Part shown: positions 10,673 to 20,322 of the stretch, piece by piece
Layout of the letters: every line of letters begins with the position of its first letter
How positions within the stretch are numbered: position 1 is the stretch's first letter
Assembly: GCA_023213315.1 (NCBI GenBank)
Contig: JAKCPI010002671.1
Coordinates: forward strand, 186,001-250,000
DNA length: 64,000 nt
Reading direction: 5' to 3'
DNA from: Euborellia annulipes
Taxonomy: Eukaryota > Arthropoda > Insecta > Dermaptera > Anisolabididae
The notes under the pieces: model-generated
What the model was told of the DNA's origin: nothing
Database searches by the model: none
The model's input: only the letters and a program-made list of their open reading frames with translations
Position numbers and translations under genes: made by a program

Positions 10673-11468
10673 AAAAATTATTCTTCACCGATCTCGATTC
10701 ATTCATGAATTAAATTTTCCTTCAAAGGTTAGGATAATCAATTTCTATTTTTTCCCATACATAAAAAAAAGTAAAAATAATAAATTTGTTATAGGAATTT
10801 ATTATAGACAATATATAGTTATTAATATTCAAATAGCGTGAAATATAAATACCTTATAAAATCAAATTACCCTTTTTATTAAGTTATAATAATTTCATAT
10901 TAACATATTAATAATAATATATTATATATTATAGTAAATTTTTTTTAATAGTGAAATAAAATTGAATGAAATATAAATGAATAATGAAATGAAAATTGTG
11001 GTCATATAAGCAAATACGGGACAAGGACAAACAGAGCAAAATTTATTGATTGTTACAAGGTGAGGGTTAGAAATAACTTCTTCAAAAATAGAAGACTTTC
11101 TCTCTCTATATATATAACTATATATTAAATTATATATAAAATAATAAAATATAGTTCAATTATAAGACTGTTTGGAAATTATGAATTTGAGTTTAAGGTG
11201 ACTCCAAATAAAAAGTCAAAGAAAAAATTGAAAAAGAAAAAATTTCAAAATTTTAAATTCCTGAAAGAAATAATTCGGATTACTTTTTTAAAACTCTTTT
11301 ATTGATTTAAATTTTCTATCAGAATTTTTTTTTATAATATATACAGTACGTATTTTTCGTATTTTCGAAAAGTAGATATCGATTATAGATATATTGATAA
11401 CTAATGTACATTGAATTTAAAAAGAAACCTATCTGCCTTCTATGTGTTATTATTTCATTAATTAGATT
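10673..11468. other. AT-rich DNA, nothing recognised
   Basis: AT-rich with short dinucleotide runs (TA near 11110). No gene is visible. Confidence 0.4.
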
Positions 11469-11860
11469 TTAAAAAATCTGGTGTGACTGATCGCACAGAA
11501 CACAACTTTCTCTTACCTAAGGCAATCAAAAGTTCTGTTCTGTGCTTATCACACCAGATAATTTTATGTCGAGATATATTTAGTTTCCACCAATATATTG
11601 TAGCCCTCGGGCTTGGTGTAGTGTAGTAGCGCGCCTGTCTTGTATACCAAGGGTCGAGGGTTCGGAATGATTTTATTTAAGTCATTTGGATACCAAATGG
11701 CTCAAATATAAAATTTCAACTACTAGCTCTTTTCGATCTTCCTGTTCACAGACAGACCATGTTGCGAAAACCACTTTTTCTGACATCGAATCAAATACTT
11801 TCTCACTATATATATGCTAACATATAGACCAATATAATATATAGGTATGAGATTGTTAAA
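11469..11860 (-). repeat. Family A element with SINE1 and internal deletion
   Basis: The long hairpin is at 11469-11560, then TTTATGTCGAGATATATTTAG, then a truncated SINE1 (11603-11705), then directly the AAATTTCAACTACTAGCTC block and the degraded short-hairpin end. The Family A core between them is missing. The junction falls at AAATATAAAATTTCAAC, where SINE and Family A share an AT-rich microhomology, suggesting a deletion after SINE insertion. Confidence 0.7.
11603..11705 (+). repeat. SINE1 head, 3'-truncated by deletion
   Basis: The tRNA-like head GGCTTGGTGTAG...GAGGGTTCGGA and the ATTTAAGTCATTTGG hairpin are present. The tail, poly(A) and 3' duplication are absent. Confidence 0.7.
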
Positions 11861-11984
11861 AAATAGGAATTTTTATTTAACGCAAAAAATTAAAAATATA
11901 AATAATAATTACACATATAACATTATTGGGGTATCTTTTAAAATTCACTGTAACATTATGTTTTAATGATTTATAAAAATATAA

Positions 11985-12180
11985 AGCCCAGAAGGGCTTG
12001 AACAAAGAATGAACCAACAGCCAGCAAAATTTCTTCTGTTAAGGACCTTGGATGGGTGGTCCCGAGAAAAAAGAGTGTGCAACTTCTCCTAGTAGACATC
12101 GATATTAACTATTATCAAAATATCTATAAAGTAAAATCCTTAGCAGTCGCAGTGGGAATTAACAAAAAAATAAAAATATA
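11985..12180 (+). repeat. Possible 5S rRNA-derived SINE, copy 1
   Basis: CTGTTAAGGACCTTGGATGG followed by GTGGTCCCGAG resembles the 3' part of 5S rRNA including the box C region (TTGGATGGGTGACC). Downstream AAAAAAGAGTGTGCAACTTC matches the second copy at 18030-18205. A weakly supported family assignment, based on two diverged copies and remembered 5S consensus. Confidence 0.4.
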
Positions 12181-12399
12181 GAACTTTCTATGTCGACACT
12201 TCAAGGGAGAGTAAAAAAGTAGGCCTATATTTAAATCTATTAAGAGATGAGATTTGTAAAAACTTTAACTTTTTTATAAGCTTATTAATATAAATTTTTT
12301 TTAGAGCTAAAAAAAATTTTCCTCGATAAAGAGAAGTGTTATTATTGATTAGCATAAGGTGTTAAATTTTTAAGTATATTTTTTTTCTAACGAAAATGT

Positions 12400-13020
12400 C
12401 TCAATTTCCATAAGCCGAGTCACCAAAACTCTCCCCCCACCCCACTCTCTTAAGGCCCATCAGACTGGAATGTTGAGGCGAAATTAATTAAACGGCTTAG
12501 AATCAAACAGAGTTATTATTCGGCCGTTAAACGTTGCAGAGAACGATACTAGAAGCTGAAACGTTCCGGCCCGTGCGGTCGGGGTAAACACCCCCTTGTA
12601 GATTCTACGCTCGTACACACCATTCGCATTCCTTATTAATTACATTTCGTGATTAACCATAGCTCAGTAATGAAGGTTTTCCACTTGTCTTAACGTCTCT
12701 GCGACACCACGTTTCGTTAATGGTTGGATTCTGCACAAGTTAATTTCATACTGCATATTTCCAGAATTCCATTCCCTCTCTCTCTCTCACCAAATTAAAA
12801 ATAAAAAAAAATAATAAAATTAATAATATTGGTCAGTCAGCCTAGAGAGACCGACAACTCAATTGCTCATCAACAAACGAGCGATAAACGCAGGTTTAAG
12901 GTGTCTTTTAAGGCCCGTTACCTCGGTGTTTATGTCCCTTAAAACGATGCTTCCACTATAATACCGAACCCTATCCCTTTACTCAATTAGTAATTCTTGG
13001 ATAAACTTATTAATCAACTC
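12400..13020. promoter_or_regulatory. GC-balanced unique island, possible enhancer
   Basis: The base composition shifts to balanced with many CpGs and no repeat family match. Homeodomain-type sites (GAAATTAATTAAAC near 12480, CTTATTAATTACA near 12633) are embedded in mixed sequence, with CGTTAAACGTTGCAG and CCGTGCGGTCGGGG. Open frames are short. This looks like selectively maintained non-coding DNA; a 5' UTR or non-coding exon cannot be excluded. Confidence 0.3.
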
Positions 13021-13109
13021 TCTGAAGGTGAATACAAAATGAATACATCAAACTTAACTAATTAAATACTTGTTTAGGAAATTGAAAAAAAAAAAAAAAA
13101 AAAAAAAAA

Positions 13110-13390
13110 TCATTCGTTTCCTTCAACTAAACAAAGTGAACACTAAGATTAAGCAGCCAAGCTTATTGCCGCATTATGATAATATAGTTAGACGTTTATT
13201 CTATGTAATAAAGTGGAGCCGCTTGAAAACCCGTCTTGGATCTCAAAGGGATTTCGCTTAGAGTCGAGCGAAGATTTCGACGGATAAAATACGGATTTCC
13301 AGCCGAAATGGTTCTAGAATTATATACAATGACATTTCGTCGAGTTATGACTGCCTTTTGTGTTAGTATTCGTTATGGCGAGTGCATATT
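13110..13390. promoter_or_regulatory. GC-balanced unique block
   Basis: Unique mixed-composition sequence after a poly(A) tract (13085-13109). It includes GAGTCGAGCGAAGATTTCGA and CATTTCGTCGAGTTATGACT. The short plus-strand frame running off the poly(A) tract looks accidental. It belongs with the adjacent islands. Confidence 0.25.
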
Positions 13391-13599
13391 TTAAAACCTT
13401 TTTTTTTACGTGCTCATATTATTAAGTAATTACTAATTAAATTCTATTTACTTTTTTTTTTATTTAGTTTAAACTACTAATTTTAAACAAATATAGATAT
13501 CTCCTCGAAGATAATATTTTTTTTTTTTTGTATGTGTTTGTATTTTTTTTTCGTCTATTTTTCTTCTCTGGGGCGATTAATTGCCTTACAACATTTGCG

Positions 13600-13830
13600 T
13601 ACAAATTAGACAAGCGCAATAAAGTGTGCTTACCCCCTTTGCTCGTTTTGGATTGGCTGGCGCGATGCGCTCATCCCCATTGGACGAAGCGGCGAATGGC
13701 GCCACGCGATTGGTCATTGCGGTCCGGTTAAATAATGGACGATTAGCGTCATATGCAGATTGGCTTGCGGCAATTTACGGGCAAATCTCTTGTCGTCCCC
13801 GGGGGGATTAGTGGGCGGGGTTCGAACGCT
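13600..13830. promoter_or_regulatory. CpG-rich island with an array of CCAAT boxes
   Basis: Four ATTGG boxes (inverted CCAAT, the NF-Y site) lie at 13652, 13679, 13709 and 13759, i.e. spaced 27, 30 and 50 bases. Several have the fuller form GATTGGCT or GATTGGTC. An octamer-like ATATGCAGAT (13751-13760), GGACGATTAGCG and a GC box GGGCGGGG (about 13813-13820) follow. CpGs are frequent in an otherwise CpG-poor AT-rich window. This composition fits a promoter or enhancer; no TATA box or initiator can be assigned, so transcript direction is open. Confidence 0.4.
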
Positions 13831-14130
13831 ATGTCCGGTGTAATTAAACCGGGAACTGAAGGGTGGCTCTACTCTCTCCCCACACCACTGGTAAAAATCC
13901 CCGCTTTTATAATTCCCGGATAATTTATTAGAATTGCAATTGAATCCTCAGGGTTTAACAAAAAATATAGTAGGATGGTATGAGAATACCTTTTTTAATG
14001 ATTATCAAAAAACAAAAAAAAAAGTTAAAATAATAAACTTTTTTTTAAGGTGCGAAATAAATGAAATTACTTGTTTATTTATAAATAAAATAATATAGCA
14101 TCAAATTAACGTTTCGGTCTTCGTCATGTT

Positions 14131-15085
14131 TTTAATTTCTCTTACCTATATATATGTTAATATAATATAGAGAGAAAGTATTGGATTCATGTCAAAAATT
14201 CGATGTCGAGATTTTGATGGATCTTCACGTTTTGAGGTTCCCTGAAACCAAAAAAGTGGTTTTCGCGACATGGTCTGTCTGTGGGTGTGTGTGTCTGTCG
14301 GGGTTCAATTTAAAGCTTGAAGGAATTGAGCTAGGAGGTTGAAATTTTATATTTAAGTTAGGCACCCACCTGGGGCCGTGAAAATAAGCTTTTTGTCAAA
14401 ATCGGCCAAAGAGTACTAGTACTTTACTGATGTACTTTTTCAGTTTTTTTTCGATTTTCTCTAAATTCGCTCCAACTATTGCAATATTTTTTTTTTTAAT
14501 TCAAAAATCAATTATTTTTTAGATTGCTCTTTAAAATGTATATTCTCATTTTGTCATTGAAATCTTCTGAAAACCACTTTACTCTTGTACTCCATAGAAA
14601 AGATAGGAGAAATGGTTGCTATGGTAACAATATATAAATATTTTCCCATACTTATAAATCTTACATTTTGAAATTCGAATGTAGCCCCCGGGTTTGGCGT
14701 AGTAGGTAGCGCGCCTCCCTCCTATACCAAACGTCGCGGGTTCGGACAGGCAGTCCGATGATTTTATTTAAGCCATTTGGATACCAGATGGCTTAAATAG
14801 AAATGCCTGACCCCACAATAGATATATTCTCTACAACGGTTATCGTCAAAGTCTTAAATGGCCTAAGTTGCCGAAAAGACTGTGTGAATGTGTGTGTGAG
14901 TGTGAGTGTGAATGAGAAAAAAGTGTGAATGTTTTTTTTTTTTTTAAATTCGAATGTATCGTACTGTCGTAAACTAAATATATGTCGACACAAAAAATCT
15001 GGTGTGACAATCACAGTACACAACTTTTGATTACCGAAGGTAAGAGAAAGTTGTATGCTGTGCGCCAGTCACACCAGATTTTTTA
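14131..15085 (+). repeat. Family A element, complete, with SINE1 inserted
   Basis: The left hairpin TTTCTCTTACCTATATATAT...ATATAGAGAGAAAGTA is followed by all core blocks and the complete right hairpin (14992-15085: AATCTGGTGTGAC...GTCACACCAGATT). The SINE1 accounts for the extra ~275 bases. This is one of the best copies for defining both element ends. Confidence 0.85.
14684..14945 (+). repeat. SINE1, full length with 13-bp duplication
   Basis: The head GGTTTGGCGTAGTAGGTAGC and CGCGGGTTCGGAC carry tRNA A- and B-boxes. The tail keeps TTAAATGGCC...GCCGAAAAGACTG and the GTGTGAGTGTGAGTG run, ending in a T run rather than the A run of the copy at 7659. The perfect duplication AAATTCGAATGTA (14671-14683 and 14946-14958) brackets the insert. 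Confidence 0.88.
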
Positions 15086-15199
15086 AATTTAATTCTTCAA
15101 CAAAATTAACGCTTTTATCCCCTTCAAAGGATTGTTGAGTAAATATTGGTATAAATATTATATAAGTCAAACAAATACAAGAAAATTAAAATATACACT

Positions 15200-15265
15200 A
15201 GGTTAGGTGTTTCAAATTGTTTTATTAACTTTATACATATTTCAACACTAGGTCTGTCATCTGTA
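15200..15265 (-). repeat. Degenerate hammerhead-like half repeat
   Basis: The minus strand reads CAGATGACA, a loop, TGTTGAAATATG. It keeps the layout of the foldback family with both boxes mutated. Confidence 0.25.
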
Positions 15266-16309
15266 TATACTTTTTCTAGTTGAATATAAAAATAAATAGA
15301 TTTCTCGAAATGTCACATGGGTCTAACGTATGCGGTAGAATATTTTTCTCACCTTTTAAATAATTATGATTTCTAATATTTTTATTATTGTATATGTCCT
15401 CGAAAACACTCTATTTTATTGTGTTTTAGAATATTTAAACTAAGAAAATTAAAAGTTAAAGACGCGGATGATGATCAGGATGCTGTTCATGCCTGACCTC
15501 TTTGTCCGCTAAAGGAGACTCACCAAAATCAATGAGCCATGCTCTGGTGCTCCTACGTCATTCTACTCTGTTCTATTGCTGGGGTGGTTTCTGTTTATTA
15601 TTTTACTACTTTTATGTTAGCATTTATTATATTGACCTCATCTCGCCCCAAAAAAGTGTTTTGTTATTTTTGAATCATATAGGTCAGTGACATTTGTGAT
15701 ATAATTTAGAAATTTATTTCTGCTTTAACGGAATAGAAGCAAACTACTACCTGTCAATTTATTCAAATTATAGAGAAATTATTAAAATTTTATAAATCAT
15801 AAAAATTTGATGAATGGGGGGGGGAAAACTCAAAAGTAAATTATTTTTTCAGAACTGTCCCAGTTTCTTTTGGAATTGATAATATAAAACATATTTTTTT
15901 TTCTATTTTAAACTCGAAATGTTACATTCTTGTTTCATAAACTGGTTTTTTTATTTTGTAATTAACTAAAAAAAAAAAAATCGCATATTTGAATTTCCGA
16001 CCTCTTCCTTGTGTTTATTAATTTACGTCAAGTATTAAATGTAAACCATAATAAAAAAAAAATCACTAATCAAATTTTGATTTATTTATGAGTAATAAAT
16101 TTATAATTGGATTAATTACGGTAAAATCCTGAATATAATGCTTTCTTTAAAGTAGAAAAAAATATCAATTTCCTCCTCTAATGTATCTGATATTAATAAT
16201 ACGAATTATTTATATTTATTTATGAATAGGAATTGGTTTCCGATATATTGCTAAAAAATTAGATTATTGTGAGGAATGAATTAAAATCCAACACCTGCTT
16301 TCCTTTAGA
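15266..16309. other. AT-rich DNA, nothing recognised
   Basis: A mixed patch at 15460-15570 is open in one frame without gene-like features. A G10 run sits at about 15816. I see nothing else. Confidence 0.35.
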
Positions 16310-16993
16310 AAAAAAATCTGGTGTGACTGGCGCACAGCACACAACTTTCTCTTACCTTCGGTAATCGAAAGTTGTGTTCTGTGCTTGTCATACCAGATTT
16401 TTTGTGTCGACATGTATTTAGTTTCCGACAGTAGGGTACAATTGAATTCAAGATGTAAAATTTATAAACGTGGGAAAATATTTATATTTTGTTACCATTG
16501 CAAACATTTCTCCTAGCTTTTCTACGGAGTACAAGAGTAAAGTGGTCTTCAGAAGATTTCAATGACAAAATGAGAATATACATTTTAAAGAGCATCTAAA
16601 AAATAATTAATTTTTGAATTAAAAAAAAAATCGTTGGAGCAAATTTAGAGAAAATCGAAAAAAACTGAAAAACTACATCAGTAAAGTACTAGTATTCTTT
16701 GGTCGATTTTGTTCAAAAACTTCGTGTCACTTCCCAGGGGGAATATAAAATTTCAACCTCCTAGCTCTTTTCGTTCCTGAGATATTTTGTTCACAGACAC
16801 ACAGACACACACACACACACAGACAGACAGACACACAGACAGACAGACCATGTCGCGAAAACCTCTTTTTTGGATTCAGGGGACCTCAAAACGTGAAGAT
16901 CCATCAAAATCTCGACATCGAATTTTTGACATGAATCCAATACTTTCTCTCTCTATATATATTATCATATATATAGAGGTAAGAGAAAGTAAT
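16310..16993 (-). repeat. Family A element, canonical uninterrupted copy
   Basis: At 684 bp this is the best reference copy. On the plus strand it reads: long hairpin (16310-16403), GTCGACATGTATTTAGTTTC, TTGTTACCATTGCAAACATT, GATTTCAATGACAAAATGAG, AGCATCTAAAAAATAATTAA, the core with ATCAGTAAAGTACTAGTA, CACAGACACACAGACACACA, ATCTCGACATCGAATTTTTG and the short hairpin ending AGAGGTAAGAGAAAGTAA. The 12-mer GGTAAGAGAAAG or its complement is present in both hairpins. No ORF is conserved between copies. Confidence 0.88.
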
Positions 16994-17065
16994 ATTGGTA
17001 AAAAAAAAAAATGCTAATAAAATTTCTAGTAAGCCATGTTCTAGTTCAAATTATTATCTGGTCTG

Positions 17066-17935
17066 GCCTTTTTACTTTCTCTTACCTATATATAAATGTT
17101 AATATACACATATATACATAGAGAGACAATAATGGATTTATGTCAAAAATTCGATGTCGAGATTTTGATGGATCTTCATGTTTTGAGGTCCCCTGAATCC
17201 AAAATCGTTTTCGCGACATGGTCTGTCTGTGTGTCTGGGTTCAATTTAAAGCATGAAGGAATTGAGCTAGGAGGTTAAAATTTTACGATTAGAACTTTAA
17301 CTTTACTGCTGTACTTTTTCAGTTTTTTTTTTCCGATTTTCTCAAAATTCGCTCCAACAATATTGATTAAATCAATTATTTTTTAGATGCTCTTTAAAAT
17401 GTATATTTTCATTTTGCCATTGAAATCTTCTGAAGACCACTTTACTCCAAGGGCGGATACAAGGGGGGTAAAGGGGGTAATTACCCCCTGAGATTTGAAA
17501 AAAAAATACTTTTTTTTGGAAAAAAATGTATTTTGAATGCAAATTTTTAAAATTAATACTTAAAAATTTGATTTGTATTAATATTCTAGCAAACAAGTAT
17601 AGAATGCGCCTTTAAATTACCGAAATTAAGAAAAAATTGTGTGCTGTGCGACCAGTCACACCAGATTACCCTCCCCCCCCCCGAGAAACACCCCTGGTTC
17701 CGCCCTTGCTTTACTCTTGCATTTCATAGGAAAGATAGTAGAAATGGTTGCCATGTTTGCCATACTACTAATACTTAAAAATTTTACATCTGAATTCAAA
17801 TGTTCCGTACTGTCGGGAACTAAATATAGGTCGACACAAAAAATCTGGTGTGACAAGCACAGAACACAACTTTCGATTACCGAAGGTAAGAGAAAGATGT
17901 GTGCTGAGCGACCCAGTCACACCAGATTTTTAAAA
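17066..17935 (+). repeat. Family A element with hAT MITE inserted
   Basis: The left hairpin CTTTCTCTTACCTATATATA is at 17078-17130 and the right hairpin at 17839-17933. A 261-bp hAT-type MITE occupies 17448-17708; removing it restores the CACTTTACTCTTGCATTTCA block seen in other copies. Together with the copy at 16310-16993 it forms a head-to-head pair 70-90 bases apart. Confidence 0.82.
17448..17708. mobile_element. hAT-type MITE with 8-bp duplication
   Basis: Termini CAAGGGCGGATACAAGGGG and the complement of CAAGGGCGGAACCAGGGG are flanked by the perfect 8-bp repeat CTTTACTC (17440-17447, 17709-17716), the size made by hAT transposases. The interior has a GGGGGTAAAGGGGGTAATTA palindrome and, at 17628-17667, a piece of the Family A long hairpin (TGTGCTGTGCGACCAGTCAC). 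Related copies: 37874-38126 and 43312-43440. Confidence 0.8.
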
Positions 17936-18029
17936 AAATTCATCCTATTTTAATCCAACTGGTAATCGTAATACCTAAGTTGGTATACAAGATTTTTATC
18001 AGACAGAGAAAATTAGATAAAATTGTTGA

Positions 18030-18205
18030 TTGTTGCTGGAGAGCCTGGCAAGGGAAAAGAGCAGCCACCACTAAGATCGTTGCTGTTAGGCAGCATGGCT
18101 GAATTTTGGTTGGGTGAGCCCAAAAAATAAGCGTGTGTGGAACGTCCCCCGTTAGGCATAGGTATTAAAAATATTTACTAATAGCATTTGCAGCCGAAAA
18201 GAGGA
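18030..18205 (+). repeat. Possible 5S rRNA-derived SINE, copy 2
   Basis: GCTGTTAGGCAGCATGGCTG and TTTTGGTTGGGTGAGCCC line up with the 5S rRNA stretch GTTAAGCA...TTGGATGGGTGACC. The following AAAAAATAAGCGTGTGTGGA parallels the copy at 11985-12180. Divergence is high. Confidence 0.4.
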
Positions 18206-19239
18206 ATTTAAAAAATAAATAAATAAAATTGTTTAAAAAATTAAAAGAATTAACAAAAATTTAACAAAAAATCTTGTTTTTTTTTTTTTTTAATTGTTTA
18301 AATGGTAAATATTTCAAGTAAAAATATACTAATATTCCCGTGAAAATTTTTTATTCATAAATATAAAAAAAAAAAAAACGGTGAAATATTTGAATAAAAT
18401 TTTTTTCTCCGTTTATAATAATAATAAAAAAAACCCTTAAAATATTTACCCCAGTTAGGTTTCCTTAATTAATTTTTTTTTTAATTAAAAACATTTTTCT
18501 CTCTCCGCAAGTTGATTGGCTTAAAATTCCCGGCATTTTTTTTAGATGCCTCATCTCTTAAAAAAAAAAATCTCCTTTGTTAAGGTTTTTTCCTCAATTA
18601 ACTTTATTATTAATTAAGTATAGGAAATCACATTTTACAAATTTATGATCCTTTAAAAAAAGATTTTATCACAATCGAAGTGATCACACTTTTTCTGCCC
18701 AAAAAAAAAAGATATTTATCACCCGATAGGTTCAAACAAAATAGACATCTTGATCCTGTTAAAATATCTTTGTCTTGGTTAAAACTTTTTTTTTTTGAAA
18801 ATCTTTCTTTAAAAGTGCCTATTTTCACTAAATTTTGTCATTTTAATTATTTCACTTTTATCTTCTCCAGTATTCTTTTTATTACTCATGAACAATTTAA
18901 CGGTTTAAAGTCAAAATAAAATACTCTTTGCTTTATAAAAAGCTTATAAAAATGTTTTATATTACTATAACAATATATATAGCTACTCAAGAGAATAAAA
19001 TTTACTTTTTTTTTAACTCTGAGTGTGTATTTCATTAATAATTTAGGTGTATATTTAAAAAATAAAATATTTCACTTGAGAAAGGTATTTAACTGGTTAT
19101 TAAAAAAATTTTATTTATTAATAATAAATAATTAAATAAATACAGTAATAAGACTTTTTTCAAGCTTAATAAGGCATTTTTTCCAACGAGAATGTCTTTG
19201 ATTTTATTACATATGGATGATGAAATCATCTTTAGACAC
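18206..19239. other. AT-rich DNA, nothing recognised
   Basis: Open frames on both strands over 18643-18919 overlap each other and are AT-driven. No gene is supported. Confidence 0.4.
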
Positions 19240-19302
19240 AGTGTCGGATTAAACAAGATAGAGGCCCTTAGGCAGTTGAAATTTTGGGCCCCCCAAAAAA
19301 AT
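19240..19302. mobile_element. hAT terminus fragment
   Basis: CAGTGTCGGATTAAACAAGA followed by GAGGCCCTTAGGCAG and GGGCCCCCCAAAA resembles one end of a hAT MITE. The other end is not found, perhaps because the next element inserted beside it. Confidence 0.35.
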
Positions 19303-19314
19303 GTCCTCACGAAG

Positions 19315-19505
19315 CAGGGCCGGATCTAGGGTGGGGTGCATGGGTGCGTGTGCCCCGGGCGGCAGATATCAGGAGGGCGGCAATTAAAGGAAAATTTACT
19401 AAAAAAAAGGTAAAATGATATGAATTTTGTATAGAAAATTTTAAGGAGGGGGGAGGCAAATTAAATTTTGCCCCCCCCCCTAAAAATCTCCTAGTTCCGG
19501 CTCTG
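19315..19505. mobile_element. hAT-type MITE, 191 bp
   Basis: Ends CAGGGCCGGATCTAGGG and complement CAGAGCCGGAACTAGG form terminal inverted repeats. The 8-bp flanks TCACGAAG and TCACGGGG agree at 6 of 8 positions, consistent with an aged hAT duplication. It is G-rich and non-coding. Confidence 0.65.
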
Positions 19506-19771
19506 TCACGGGGCTAGTGATAAAATCGAAATTTTCATAAAAAATTTTCCATTCAAAAAAACAATATAATATAAGGATAAATAAAAATTATTTTAGAAAC
19601 TCTCGCATCCGCCTATTATATTAAAGAAATTAAAATTTCATTGACACGAAAAATATATTAAAAACTGCACGCCATCTAGCAAACACGATTGGAACTACGT
19701 CACAATTCTAGACGCCTGCTATGGCTGCAACCTCCTAAGAGAGGTGAAATGGCGATTTTAACAAATATTAA

Positions 19772-20075
19772 CTAGGTAGAGCTTTGTTTGAAAAGAGATG
19801 GAATTTTCTTCAAACAACTCTCAAATAGACTGTAAATAAGCCAGTCAATATATCGTTTAAGATAACAAATTTGCGAGATAAGGGCCTCCTTCGCGGCGGG
19901 CGGACAGCGTGGAGATCCTTGTTCGACTCTAGGGTGCGCAATTTTTGTCCAATCAAACACAAACTTATCTCGCAAATTTGTTATCTTAAACGATATATTG
20001 ACTGGCTTATTTACAGTCTATTTGAGAGTTGTTTGAAGAAAATTCCATCTCTTTTCAAACAAAGCTCTACTTAGT
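19772..20075. repeat. Near-perfect inverted repeat (112-bp arms) around tRNA-like spacer
   Basis: The arms differ by about one base over 112 positions. They flank an 82-base spacer (19882-19963) of much higher GC containing TTGTTCGACTCTAGGGTGCG, like a tRNA T-arm plus acceptor side. A diverged single relative is at 55925-56035 on the minus strand, where the same TATTGACTGGCTT sequence follows a B-box-like GTCCGAGTTCAAGG. The unit is therefore probably a SINE (SINE3) duplicated in inverted orientation. Confidence 0.7.
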
Positions 20076-20181
20076 CATTTTAGAAAAACTAAATAATTTG
20101 TTAATTTGCTGGAAGATACTCCACCCAGTTAACCTCAACTCTTTAATTCATTTTTCTCTTAACTACACTGTAAAGAAAAAT

Positions 20182-20322
20182 ATGAATTTTCGATCGTTTT
20201 TCATATACTGTCGTGTATTTATTAGCTGTTTGGTGGTTTGCCTAATTTCCAGCAGTCAAACATCAATGCAACCGCAGGGAAATTCAGATATTTTAATACA
20301 GAGAGATTTTGTAATTAATTGA
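20182..20322 (+). CDS. Possible small secreted peptide (46 aa), weak
   Basis: The frame opens with ATG in an A-rich context (A at -3) and encodes MNFRSFFIYCRVFISCLVVC as its first 20 residues: basic residues near the start, then a hydrophobic stretch and a polar SSSQTS, as in a secretory signal peptide. The remainder is polar and ends at TAA-TTGA (20320-20322). It could be a whole mini-gene, or exon 1 of a peptide precursor if a weak GT within TTTTGTAATT (20307-20316) were used as a donor. There is no upstream TATA box or downstream exon that I can defend, and the start lies about 105 bases after the large inverted repeat. It may be chance. Confidence 0.2.
   Translation: MNFRSFFIYCRVFISCLVVCLISSSQTSMQPQGNSDILIQRDFVIN

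Noticed and set aside
19871..20074. Two frames giving the same peptide on opposite strands
   Set aside because: They are the two arms of one inverted repeat, so the identity is structural and not evidence of coding.
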